Shown here: in pieces, positions 29,699-40,829 of the stretch
How positions within the stretch are numbered: the stretch's first letter is position 1
Layout: every line of letters begins with the position of its first letter
Source: Hygrophila difformis
Lineage: Eukaryota; Streptophyta; Magnoliopsida; Lamiales; Acanthaceae
Direction: 5' to 3'
NCBI GenBank assembly: GCA_030278955.1
Contig: JAOANR010000013.1
Location: 46,412,191-46,476,190, forward strand
DNA: 64,000 nt
Notes under the pieces: model-generated
Database searches by the model: none
Told to the model about the DNA's origin: nothing
What the model saw: the letters and a program-made list of their open reading frames with translations, nothing else
Made by a program: the position numbers and the translations under genes

Positions 29699-31983
29699 AC
29701 CGTCTACCTACCAAAGTTTTGTCTTGGAAATCTCCTTATGAAATTCTCTTTGGTTCCAAACCTGATTTGTTCCTTCTCCACACCTTTGGCTGCCTTTGCT
29801 ATATGAAAATCCCTAATCCATCAGTTGGGAAACTTGATCCCAAGGGTGCAAAAGGGGTCTATCTGGGTGTAGCTCCTAATCAAAAGGGTCATAAGGTGTT
29901 AGATCTTATCACTATGAAAGTCCACATCTCAAGAGATGTAATATTCTGTGAAGATATTTTTCCCTTGCAACCTTCCTCTCTGTCTTATTCTTCCAACACA
30001 CTCACTGCATCATCACCTCTCGTATCCCACACTGACTCTATCTCTCCTTTCATCCACTCTTCCACATCTCTTCAACCTGATCTCACTGAGTTGCCTACTG
30101 CATCTCAGAGCCATACCTCATCTTCTGAGAAGCCTCATGATTCTCAGCAAATAGTGCACTCTCCTTTGGCTCCCACTGAGTCACTGAGCCACACTCTTAA
30201 TGCTCACTCCCCTGTGGTTCCCACTGAACCACATAATTCACATACATCTATGAAGTTTCCCTTGGCACTTCCTCTTCTATTGACCAATCTCCTATAGGTC
30301 AATTTCCTTCATCTCATCCAGGGGCACAAGCTATAACTGTTTCTGATGCAATCTTACCTGCAAGACCTCGGAGAGTGATCAGAAGGCTTGCTCGATATGA
30401 TGAGTACTACTGCTCCTCAGTTGTTCATCCTGAACATGTGCCTAGGACCTTTAATGAAGCTCATGGGGTTCTTCACTGGGACACAACCATTCAGTCAGAA
30501 CTCAAGGCACTTGAACTCAATGGCACTTGGGAAGTTGTATCCTTACCTGCTGGAAAGCATTCCATTGGCTGTAAATGGATCTTTAGGGTCAAGCACAAAC
30601 CTGATGGAAGCATCAGCAAATACAAGGCGAGGTTAGTTGCAAAAGGTTTTAGCCAAAAGTTTGGAGAGGATTGTAATATACCTTTGCCTCAGTAGCTAAG
30701 GCTGGAAGTGTGAGGATACTTTTTGCCCTTGCTGCTTCCTTCAAATGGAGTCTTTCACAGCTTGATATAAATAACGCCTTCTTGCATGGTCATCTTGAGG
30801 AAGAAATCTATATGCAGTCCCCTCAAGGTTTACAGGTTCCTCAGGGAAAAGTATGCAAATTGAAGAGATCCTTTTATGGCCTTAAACAGGCTCCTCGACA
30901 GTGGTATGGTGCTCTCTCCACCTTTCTCACTGGCCTTGGATACCTTGTAAATCATTGTGATCAATGTGTATTCTTCAAATATACCTCTCTTGGCTTGGTC
31001 ATTCTTGTGGTCTATGTCGATGACATCCTCATTACAGGAGCTGACCCTCGTGAGATTTCAGCAGTCAAAAAGGGCTTACATCAGAAATTCACTATCAAAG
31101 ATTTGGGAAAGGCAGCCTACTTCCTTGGCTTGGAAATCACTTCCTCTTCAGACGGCCTTTCTATCTCACAGCAGAAGTACACCCATGATCTCCTGGCTTA
31201 TGATCTCCTGGCTGAAATTGAAGTTCCTCTAAATCCTAAGGTCCACACTCCATCTCCTGCTCACAAAACGCTTGGAGTTTCTGGGACACTCTTTCAAGAT
31301 CCTCATCTCTACCGGAAGGCTGTTGGCAAACTCCTCTACCTCGATTTCTCTAGGCCTGACATCTGTTACTCAGTCCAACAACTCAGCCAATACATGCACG
31401 AGCCCACCGAAGATCACTGGCTTGGTGTTGTCCAAGTTCTACAGTATCTCCAGAGCAATCCCTCTGTGGGGCTCTTCTTTCCCTTTGGCCTGTCTCTAGA
31501 GCTTAAAGGCTTTTGTGATGCTGATTGGGGCAATTGCCCAGTCTCCCATAAGTCTTTAACTGGCTACTGTGTCTTCATGGGTGGTGCATTGGTGGCTTGG
31601 AAAACCAAGAAGCAGAACTATGTATCCAGGAGCTCCACTGAGGCCGAATATCGAAGCTTAGGGGCAGTGGCTGCTGAATTGCTATGGATTGGCAATTTAC
31701 TCTCTGAGATGAAGCTTCCTCTATCCTTACCTTATCCCATCTACTGTGACAACTCGTCTTCCATACAACTTGTGAAGAATCCTATGCATCACGAAAGGAC
31801 AAAACATATTGATGTAGGATGCTTATATGTCAGAGACTACTTCCAGCAGGGGTTGATCGATCCTCTTTTCCTCCCCTCCTCGCACCAACTAGCCGACATG
31901 TTCACCAAGGGTCTCCCCTCGAAGCTGTTCCTGTCCTTCTGCTCCAAGTTGAATCTTTGGAAAGGTTCAACTTGCGGGGGGAT
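29662..31983 (+). pseudogene. Copia integrase C-terminus, reverse transcriptase and RNase H remnant
   Basis: The integrase C-terminal GKLDPKGAKGVYLG region is followed by a Ser/Thr/His-rich linker with a stop near 30295. The RT domain has KARLVAKGFSQ, LDINNAFLHG, FYGLKQAPRQW and the catalytic VVYVDDILITG. RNase H has GFCDADWGN, SSTEAEYRSL and KHIDV. The segment 30710-31980 is open throughout and includes a 12-bp direct duplication (atctcctggctt) at about 31190-31214 that adds four residues to RT. Confidence 0.9.
31973..31982 (+). other. Polypurine tract of Copia element
   Basis: Purine run GCGGGGGGA immediately before the 3' LTR, the expected plus-strand primer site. Confidence 0.8.
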
Positions 31984-32261
31984 GTTGAGTATGGAGAGCC
32001 TTCGACCTCAGTCGACCACCATGCTCATCATGCTCGTGCCTCATCTTCTTCAGGAGTGGGCTAGTCTAAGTTTTGGGCCAACTTTAATAGTCTAGTATTG
32101 GGCTTTGTTATGTTTATTGATTGGGCTTTGTTCTTCCAGCCCATTACCTTTTACCATGTAAATATAGTGGAGGTTGTTACTCATTTTGTATCGGACAGTT
32201 GTATCATTCATTTGAATAAATGAGAACTCCACTTTATTTACCTCGAGCTCCGATTTCGTCA
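31983..32261 (+). repeat. Copia 3' LTR
   Basis: 279 bp, TGTTGAGTAT...GATTTCGTCA, followed by the duplicated target CAAAG (32262-32266). Confidence 0.95.
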
Positions 32262-32266
32262 CAAAG

Positions 32267-32860
32267 TGATGTGCTAGTGGTTTATGTTGCATCTCTGCAA
32301 GCACAAATCCTTCTGCTCTTCATGGGTGATTGTTGCTTGAGTTCTCTGTTTTAACGATAATCTCTTTTGTTTTGTTCCATATGGAAGATATGATCCAAGC
32401 CAGGGCTTGGGGACTTCGAGCGTTCACAATCATTCCTACTCGACTATGTTACCTGTTTTATTTCTCCATTGCCACGAACACGCCTTTGTTATGTCAAATA
32501 CAGAAAGTTGTACTTATTTTATGCCCTTGTGCCTCAGTAATCATATGAAGAATTTATGTCCACAAGTATTTGTTTTACAATGTTACAGTATTGTCAAATA
32601 CATGTACAGTACAGGTTCATTTACAGGTTACAAACAGGGAAAGTATTAGTGTATTACACATATAAATCTAACTGAAGAATACAATGCACTTGTTGCTAAG
32701 CTTCATCCATGCTTGGCTATTACCGGGCAAATGCAGCCCTATGTATAGATTCTTTGCTCAATCTGCAACTACTATGTGCTAGTGCCTCGAAAAAATTGAT
32801 TTCTAAAAATGGCATTTACATCTGTACGTATGAGTAGGATCTTTCTTAAGCGCTTAATGC
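32267..32860. other. Spacer between Copia element and ACD11-like gene
   Basis: Host sequence resuming after the target-site duplication. Short open frames at 32330-32650 show no domain. It should hold the 3' UTR of the minus-strand glycolipid-transfer gene at its right end. Confidence 0.5.
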
Positions 32861-34034
32861 TCACCAGTCCAAGGGGACATTTCTTGATGTGTATAGACTG
32901 TCAATGTATTGTATGATTGGAAGCGAAGACCTGATGTATCTTATCATCTCCCTTTCTGCAGACTCCTCTGAAAAAATGTTGGAATTATTGGTGAATCTGC
33001 AGAAATACGCTATGGTATATTTATTATGCAAGTTTTCTTGATTTACCTGTTTCATTGAGACTCATCAGGAGCTGTTCCCTTGTTGGTAGCGTGTACATCC
33101 CAGCAGATACAGCGGTTCTCACTGCCCACGTGTGGTATGGTGCACATGTTTGTGCATAAGCTGTTGATGCTGCTTCTTTCAAATAGGGATCACTGCAAGT
33201 ATATTGTGCAGTTAATGATATTCATAGTAACAAATTGATTGGAGAAAAGTTGAACGGTGATGCTACAAGAGACAGTTGGGGATCAATGAAAATGTACAAT
33301 GAAGGCCACAAAAACATACTCAGATGATAAGAAGTTTTGGAATAGAACTCTGATGAGATCAAGACCCTGTCTTACTCTGCGCAGGCTTCGTGAATGGCTC
33401 CCCGGCTTCTTCACTGTATTGTTTTGTAGATCAAAATCGAGTATAGTGTTTAGGGTCACATAAGTTTCATATGCATCTGTAAGATCATTCACCTGGAATG
33501 AATTGGTCATGACATTAGATTCAATGTCAAAAGGGATGAAATTTATCACCTTGTGACAAGGTTGAATCAATTCAAGAAATGGGGAAATTCTGAAGAAATA
33601 AAATCCAGCAACAAACCTACCTTGGAGCAATACTCGTATTCAGCAAATTTAAAGGCTCTTCCCAAGCAGCCGAAGAGGGAAGAAACAAGGGTGCATGCAT
33701 TGCAGAAGGTTTTCAAATCAAGATCATAACCGAAGCCCTGATCCTGCAGAATTGCTGAGAGCTCTTCAAAGGCATCTGCCACGCCCGATAGGGGTGTCAT
33801 TTCATTGCAAGCATCGGAGAAATCATCGTCCTCCACCGTAACCGGAACCCTTTTTTGGCTCTCTTGCCCCGTTGGAGGGCTGAATATTGATAAGGAAAAC
33901 ATCAGAAAAAATGAATGGGATACGGGGAATCTCCCTTTCACTTTCTTTCTACAAACTTTTTTAATTTTGAGAAAAGGAGAGCAGACTTTGAGGGACAATG
34001 CTTTTGTGATGTCCCTATATGTGAGGGCTGCCAT
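32861..34034 (-). CDS. ACD11-like glycolipid transfer protein (GLTP domain)
   Basis: Four exons (33621-34034, 33320-33492, 33047-33192, 32861-32967) join in frame to 279 residues. The GLTP fold, a sphingolipid/ceramide-1-phosphate carrier related to ACCELERATED CELL DEATH 11, covers about residues 90-275. Conserved pieces are VADAFEELSAILQDQ, CTLVSSLFGCLGRAFKFAE, the lipid-headgroup block DLTDAYETYVTLNT, GSHSRSLRRVRQGLDLIRVL, and AYAQTCAPYHTWAVRTAV (recognition His/Trp). The C-terminus ends SRNVPLDW. The first ~80 residues are not conserved in type; a later start or a missed short intron there is possible. It is probably cytosolic and is convergent with LTA2. Confidence 0.88.
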
Positions 34035-34246
34035 TATTTATTGCAGAGTTCCAATTTAAATTAAGGGCGATGAATTACCCTTAAAAAAAAGTAGTCTTAT
34101 ATATGCTACTCCTAATATGCTAGTACAAATTTTTATTATTGCGAAAGCTTATAACATGAATTTTGGACCACACACATGTCAGCGGCTAAAACATACTGTA
34201 CTATATATGTAAGTATATTCTTAAGACACTAGAAATCATTGCCCCC

Positions 34247-36566
34247 TTAAGCAACTATATTCAGCTCAGTTCCTGGTTCTATTCCCCTTTCATGCTCTTC
34301 CTGTTTGCGCACTTGAATCGGTTTGAACGTGTAATACTTGGCACAGAACAGGTAATAAATCAAATTCAAGACCTGCAGCAATGTGATCAGCCAATATAGG
34401 TACTCCAGTTTCCCCCTGTTCAGATTCTTATCCGGCAGCCAGTTCGATCCGTCTGGCCTGGCGCTGTACTTATGGACAATGGTGATCAAAAGTGTGCTCA
34501 CATAACTGCCTGCTGATATCGAAAGCCAGAACATAGCCGGACCGGTGGCCCTCATGCTCTCAGGCGCCTGATCGTAGAAAAACTCCAGGTACCCGATTGA
34601 TGTGAAGGCTTCTGCGATCCCATGGAGGGAATGCAGCGGGACTAACCAGAACACTGAAATGGGAATTGTGGCATTAGGTTCATCCATCAGGCCGTGTGCC
34701 AAGGCGGCGTTCTTCCGCCTGACTTCTACAAAGCCGGCCGATAGTGTGCCGAGTAAGGACACCATGAGGCCTATGGCGATTCGGGAAAGGAAGGTTATTC
34801 CTCGGTCCAGACCTGTGAAGTGCCTGGCTACGGGAACGATAACCCTGTCGTAGAATACTATGGTGAGCAGCATTGATATCTGAGTGAAGACAGTCATTGA
34901 TGCTGCCGGAATTTGGAAGTTGTTGGTAAGGTGTCTTTCCATGGACTTGGCCTGCTGGAGGGCGAAGGTGTTCTGTTGGGCTGCGGCCGTGATGAGGAGG
35001 ATTCCTGTGACCCATATTGGCCCCATCCGAATAATGGTCTTCAGTTCTTCGACACGGTGGACTGTGGACAGCTTCCATGGGTTGATTCGAGCCGTTGGAT
35101 TGTCGTCCTCGGTTACGATTGCGGCCTTGTCCAGAAACCTGTGGGGGAACATCAGTAGTCAAAGATGTAGTAGTCCAATAATTCAAATTACTTATTCGAA
35201 TCTTGTCCAGTCCTGTCCAAATCATTTCTGTTTGCTTAATTGAAGATAAGTTACACGCCTACTCCTAATCTCCTATTGCCATATGATTTTGTAATTGTTT
35301 AGGTCCGTCAAGGAAAGGGTAACATATTTGGCATTTTTGAAACCCACCTTAGCCTGGGCCAGGTAAGTTCGGATAAGCATTGAATTCAGACATACAATGT
35401 TTGAGCCACTCATTCTGTCCACTCATTACAACTACAGAGAAACAAAGAGGGAAAAAAATGAACTTACTTAATGTTCTTGGTGTGGATAAGTTTCCCACCG
35501 ACGGAGATAGGGGCATCAAGTTCCTCATTTTCATACAGCATGCTGGGATCATCCACCATAGGCACTTTCCTCTTTCTGTACGCCGCCACACACACCTGTA
35601 GCAGCCGCGTGAACGGGCTGCCAACGGGGTCAAGATGCCGATACAACCGATAAGCCAGGACGAACGCAATAATCGACAGGGCCATTGCAATGGATGGAAT
35701 TCCAAGCCCCCAACCCCATCCAATGTTGTCCTGGATGTACACAATGACTGTATTAGCCACCAGGATGGATACTCCCATACAGAAATAGTACCAATTGAAG
35801 AATTTCCAGGTGGCATTCTTCTGGTTTGGATCAGTTTCGTCGAATTGGTCGGCCCCGAAGGACACCACACACGGCCGTATTCCCCCGGAGCCTAAAGCCG
35901 TCAGCAGCAATGATATGTAAAGAATCGCTAGTTGTCCTGAATCAGCTTGTTGGCAGGTTTGAGCTGTACTACTGTTGCTGTTGATATTACAAGGGGGAGG
36001 CCTTAAATTGGGCAGCACTGCTGATATTGTCAAGCTAATCATTCCCTGGTGAACAGAGGAAAAAAAAAAAAAAGCAGAAAAAACATGTAAAAATTACTAT
36101 AGTATACTCTACTATTATTTATATCTTATGATGATGGGAAAAGTAGAAAGCCTGACTATTTGGTATATGATTGAGGCAATGGTAATGGTCCAAAACCTCC
36201 CGGCGAAGGCGTCGGAGACGAAGGCTCCGAGCAAGGGGGTGAGGGCGGCGGTGCCGCCGAAGTTGTTTTGAGTGGTGGCGGCCATGGTGATGGGGAGATG
36301 GAGCTGGGATGTAAAGTAGCTCATCATGTTGGTGGAGAATCCGACCACGGCCAATTTCTCGCATATTTCGTTGGCTGCAACAAAATCAAAATCCAAAACA
36401 TGCCTGTGATATGATAACTTAAAAGCACAAATCTTGTATAGCTAGCTAGCTACTACTTTGTTGGATCTTGGTTGTTGGATGAATTATTACCGAAGATGAA
36501 AGGCATGGTGACCATGCCGCCTTTCTTCTTTTGGACATTTTGCGTGTCGGCAGCTATGGTTCCCAT
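34247..36566 (-). CDS. NPF3.1: NRT1/PTR family transporter, NPF3.1 type
   Basis: Proton-coupled carrier of the peptide/nitrate (MFS/POT) family; NPF3.1 members carry nitrite/nitrate and gibberellin. Four exons (36491-36566, 36157-36374, 35468-36045, 34247-35138) give 587 residues with about 12 membrane helices. Diagnostic pieces are GGMVTMPFIFANEICEKLA with the ExxEK proton-coupling motif, LTPLLGAFVSDAFAGRFWT, the POT signature region GSGGIRPCVVSFGADQFDE, FNWYYFCMGVSI, and EFFYDQAPESMRATG in helix 10-11. The central loop and GKLIHTKNIKFLDKAAIVTE match NPF3.1 proteins best. From memory the Arabidopsis gene At1g68570 lies beside CRF10 and TKPR2, which are also in this window. Confidence 0.92.
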
Positions 36567-38240
36567 CGTCTATTCGTATCGATCTGTGTGTGCGTGGGTG
36601 TGTGTCTGGTTCATTCACTGATTGGTGTTCTCACTTTTGATTTTTAAGGTAGCTTTGCCCATTAGGTATGGTATTATTGATTGGAGAAAAAGATGCTGTC
36701 CTTACATGAGGGGAAAAAATGGACATATGCCAGCCAAACATCAGAATTGACTGGTTGGGGTTTTGCATGTGAGGATGATGTATTTTGGATTTATAAGTTT
36801 ATATAATTCCATGATAGAAAATATCGTAATTCTTTAAAAAAAAAAAACACAAAAAAATTCAAATACTGAGAAATAGTTCTACTTAAGTGTTAGTTTTAAT
36901 TAAAATAACAAAAACCAGATAATAGTGTTGAGGGAAGTGCTTTTTTACTATTTCATTTTGTTTTTCCTTCTTCGGGAGAATGGAGGGCCGGAGCCATTTA
37001 TTCCATGACTAGGTTGCAATGATGCAAATCTAGCAAATCACATTCGAGTACATTCGAAACCCACTCATGGGCTCTCGTAAAGAATTCTATGCTCCTTGTA
37101 TACCTTTTAAATTTAATTTAAACATGAGTTGATTTTCGATCTAAAATTTGAATAGTATATACTAACTTCTGCCGATGTCTAATAATGTCTAGATATACTA
37201 ATTTGAATGGATGAAGTAGGTCTTTAAGAATATAATTATCTATTTCATTCCGTTTTTAATATTTGAATAATGCTAGTATATTATATTTTTTGAGATTATA
37301 ATGAGTTTTTTGTGAATTGATTGAAGTCTTCAATACAGAAGTATTTGGCCTTTTGGCTCAACCAAAAGTTTTTGTCGACATGCAACTTAATAATTGAGGG
37401 AGCAATCAAAGTTCGTCACTCCTCCGAATTCACATACTTTTCAAATTACTGTATTTATTTATAATTCCAATAACTCGTCCAAATAGTTGAGGATTTTTTA
37501 ATCTTAATTCTATATATGGGGTTGTAGAATATGTGATATATTCTTGATAAGAGGCATATACAAATGCTCCTCCACTTTGCCAGAACCAACGACATACTAA
37601 TATCGTAACAATGCTATTGACTAATTAAGTGGCTTGTTTTTCTGTAATATTTGCAGGAATGTAACAACCTATAGCTGTTAATTGGAGAAACCCTTTAGAA
37701 CTTCAAAGATTAATGTCTCCTCTTCCAACCCTTTCCAAAACCTCTACTACTCCTACAGTCCTACTTTCAAAGTGCCATTCAGACTACAGAGCATGATTAT
37801 TGAGGTATGCCTATCCCTTAACTTAAATTCCACAGCACGATTGGAATGCAATAGTCAATAATTATTATATATATTTGCTGATATTTATTTGAAAATGATT
37901 AATAAAAACATATAGTCAGCAGCCCAAAAGGCCCAGCATAATAAATCGGAAGCGGTTTCAGGCCCAATTCAGAAAATCACCCACTCAATAGTCAATACCA
38001 AAACCTGAATCCGAATAGTCAAACAACCCATCCACATGAGTCATGACAACGTCCACCCAGTGCCACGTATTCACAGTCACCAAACCCGGACCCGAATGAC
38101 TCCCAAAACTCCGAACCGATATCACACAAATCGGGTTTGTCATAAAGCCCGGAATGCCTGTCGGTCCAAGACCAAGTCAGGAGAACACGTGGCGGGTGGA
38201 AGGACTCCGAGTCCGAGGGAGCAATCTCCTCAATTCATGG
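36567..38240. other. Intergenic: NPF promoter and spacer
   Basis: AT-rich upstream region of the NPF gene followed by a featureless spacer. No ORF with family resemblance is present. From about 37920 the base composition becomes GC-richer (cccagc, cccgaatgactccc) and merges into the repeat at 38240-38530. Confidence 0.5.
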
Positions 38241-38530
38241 TTCGCCGTCTCGGCCGAGATCTCACCGAGTCGTAATTGGAACGGCAGGTGCCGTTCAATT
38301 TTTAACTCACCTTTGCGATATGGCCGAGATATCGCCGAGAAATCGCCCGGTACGCCGAGACATTCGAGATATCGCCGATATCGTCGAGATTTCGCCGATA
38401 TTTCATTTAAATATTTTTTGCCATAAAATGCAATGAGCCGATATTTGTCCGATACTCCGCAACGATACACAGCGACCGACGTGGAACTACGGCGACCGCG
38501 ACGCGACCGGTTCCCGCGATGGCTAACCAT
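38240..38530. repeat. GC-rich degenerate repeat of cgagatatcgccg units
   Basis: Many imperfect copies of GCCGAGATATCG and CGATATCG in both orientations, clearly richer in CpG than the surrounding DNA. Short ORFs through it are arginine-rich artefacts. It lies directly left of the second Copia LTR and resembles, in style but not in unit, the cggtat repeat at 4871-5401. Confidence 0.6.
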
Positions 38531-38571
38531 GCTCCTCATATAGGAGTGGAGATCATCATCCTTGGTGAAGG

Positions 38572-38848
38572 TGTTGGTGCATGCTGCAAGCTTCTCCCAC
38601 CTTCGGAGCCTTCTTCCCACAAAGCTGGAGTGGGCTAAGTTGCTGCAAAATATTTTTGTTCTCTGTCTGGGCCTTATTGTCTTGTTGGGCCATTTCTATT
38701 TTTCTAGTCCAATTGTGTAGTGTCAGTTATGTAGTCGTGCTTCTATTTAAGCGCTTTTGTGCACTACCTCATGTATCTCATTTTTTCATTCAATGAAATG
38801 AAAACTTACCTCCAAACTTGAATTCTTCCCTCGCTGCAACATTCCACA
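38572..38848 (+). repeat. 5' LTR of a second Copia element
   Basis: TGTTGGTGCATG...CATTCCACA, 277 bp, defined on the right by the primer binding site that follows and on the left by the TG start. Its 3' partner is not visible because the element runs into an assembly gap. Confidence 0.7.
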
Positions 38849-38860
38849 TGGTATCAGAGC
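38849..38860 (+). other. Primer binding site of second Copia element
   Basis: TGGTATCAGAGC, identical to the site at 27372, complementary to initiator tRNA-Met. Confidence 0.85.
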
Positions 38861-38903
38861 TGTGATCCATTTCCAATTCATTCATCCTCCTTTGTGATCT
38901 TCG

Positions 38904-39509
38904 ATGTCGAGTGAAACTGAATCCTCTACTCTCATTCCGCCGGCAACTGTAGCACCGCCTGCTGCTGCATCTGTCAATCTGCGCACTGTTGGTGATGAAT
39001 ACACCCTTACCGCCGCCGATCAACCACAGTCGCAGCTTACTTCGTTTCTTTTGGAAGGATCTTCAAATTGGACCTCCTGGCGCCTTGCTGCTGAAAATAC
39101 CTTGATCATCAAGCTCAAACTCGGCTTCATCAATGGTAAGATCTCACCTCCTTCCATCGATGATGAGTTTTATATGACCTGGAAGCGTGTAGACTGTTTA
39201 GTCCTTGCGTGGCTAAGGAATTCAATCTCACCTGTAATTAGTCGTCAATTTGTGCACAAATCTACTGCTCGATCCTTGTGGATCGAACTCGAAGAATCTT
39301 ATGGCCAAATGAGTGGACCGCGTGTCCTGTTTCTTAAGAAGAAGATTTGTAACTTTGCTCAAGGTAACAAATCACTCTCAGACTACTACTGTCAGTTGAA
39401 AATGCTTTGGAATGATTACCGTGCTTTAAATCCACATCCTACCTCGAATCTGGAACTGTTGGATTTACTATCGAAAGCTGATGATAAGGAGTTATTGCTT
39501 CAGTTTCTC
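38904..39509 (+). CDS. Copia gag, truncated by assembly gap
   Basis: An open frame of about 200 residues starts MSSETESSTL and reaches the N run without a stop. It contains LTAADQPQSQL, WTSWRLAAENTL and WIELEESYGQMSGP, parallel to the gag at 27473, so both elements belong to related Copia lineages. Unlike the first element this gag is intact as far as it can be read. Any zinc knuckle and pol region lie in or beyond the gap. Confidence 0.85.
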
Positions 39510-40009
39510 NNNNNNNNNNNNNNNNNNNNNNNNNNNNNNNNNNNNNNNNNNNNNNNNNNNNNNNNNNNNNNNNNNNNNNNNNNNNNNNNNNNNNNNNNNN
39601 NNNNNNNNNNNNNNNNNNNNNNNNNNNNNNNNNNNNNNNNNNNNNNNNNNNNNNNNNNNNNNNNNNNNNNNNNNNNNNNNNNNNNNNNNNNNNNNNNNNN
39701 NNNNNNNNNNNNNNNNNNNNNNNNNNNNNNNNNNNNNNNNNNNNNNNNNNNNNNNNNNNNNNNNNNNNNNNNNNNNNNNNNNNNNNNNNNNNNNNNNNNN
39801 NNNNNNNNNNNNNNNNNNNNNNNNNNNNNNNNNNNNNNNNNNNNNNNNNNNNNNNNNNNNNNNNNNNNNNNNNNNNNNNNNNNNNNNNNNNNNNNNNNNN
39901 NNNNNNNNNNNNNNNNNNNNNNNNNNNNNNNNNNNNNNNNNNNNNNNNNNNNNNNNNNNNNNNNNNNNNNNNNNNNNNNNNNNNNNNNNNNNNNNNNNNN
40001 NNNNNNNNN
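39510..40009. other. Assembly gap (500 N)
   Basis: Exactly 500 N, which is a conventional placeholder and not a measured length. The remainder of the second Copia element, and possibly much more, is missing here. Confidence 1.
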
Positions 40010-40337
40010 CACACCCCATGGATCTTTTATCATTTCTTTCTTTGTTGGTCACTTGACCTTTATTTTCTAGTTTATATCACTGTGGTGATGTTCTTTTGGG
40101 ATAATGTTGCATGTTATGAGTGATCAAGCCTAGATTGGGGTTAAACCTATTTTAAATATTGTCTCATATTTCCTTCTTGTGTAAGGCATGTTCTAGCTAG
40201 ATTTACCCTTGTTTGGCACTTTTAGTTTATCGTAGCTTTTAAAACCTGAAATGGGTAAGATCACGAACAATGCATGCTCCTGTTCCACTTTACTTTTCTG
40301 ACATGTGTCCTGAACACACCCATGTCGCTAGCCACTT

Positions 40338-40759
40338 CTTGTCGCGGAACCACGTTCAGCGACAAGAGGGCAGTTCAGCGACATGCGTGTCCAAGAACAT
40401 GTGTTGTTTAAAACCTTTTAAAACCCCTTGTCGCAAACCAAACCTGTCGCGGACCCACGGTCCGCGACACAACCACTTGATTAGCGACCAAGGACCCAAA
40501 TACTTGTATTTTATTCTGGGAGGGCTCTGGTCGCGGAATCCCTGTCGCGGACCCACGGTTCGCGACACACTTTATGTTCCGTGACCAGGAATTATGCCCT
40601 TTGTTAAATTTTCATACCTCGTGTCGCGGAGTACTTGTCGAGGACCCATCGTCCGCGACACACTCCTTGTTCCGCGACACGACAACCCTAATTTCCAAAA
40701 TATTCCCTTTTCTTTTATTTCCCACCTTTCTGCCAGTCGCGGACCCAGGGTCCGCGACA
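40338..40759. repeat. Tandem array with a 25-bp palindrome every ~96 bp
   Basis: Palindromes of the form TGTCGCGGACC-nnn-GGTCCGCGACA lie at 40445-40469, 40543-40567, 40636-40660 and 40735-40759, with a diverged one (CTTGTCGC...GCGACAAG) at 40338-40366. Start spacings are 98, 93 and 99 bp. Between them sits a half-site (ttccgcgac). The first full copy is a perfect 11-bp stem with a 3-base loop. No protein is encoded. Confidence 0.85.
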
Positions 40760-40829
40760 CAAACTCTGTTCCTCGACAGGCTTGGCACCTTTATGCCAAA
40801 TTTTTATTCTTCATCTCATCCCATTAATT

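Larger units (their letters stand above)
27093..32261 (+). mobile_element. Ty1/Copia LTR retrotransposon, full length but coding-defective
   Basis: 5169-bp element with 279-bp LTRs, a 5-bp target-site duplication CAAAG (27088-27092 and 32262-32266), a primer binding site right after the 5' LTR and a polypurine tract before the 3' LTR. The internal domain order gag, protease, integrase, reverse transcriptase, RNase H identifies Copia. The polyprotein frame is broken by about five frameshifts (near 27710, 28985, 29680, 30270 and 30685) and in-frame stops at 28069, 28114 and 28699. It inserted 358 bases downstream of the LTA2 stop, in the same orientation. Confidence 0.95.

Noticed and set aside
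39439..40070. Long ORFs of unknown residues around 39.5-40.0 kb
   Set aside because: They are translations of the N gap; only the gag part left of 39510 is real.
40338..40759. Regularly spaced palindromic repeats resembling a CRISPR array
   Set aside because: Spacing is ~96 bp with related spacers, repeats are diverged and the genome is a plant; it is a tandem repeat.
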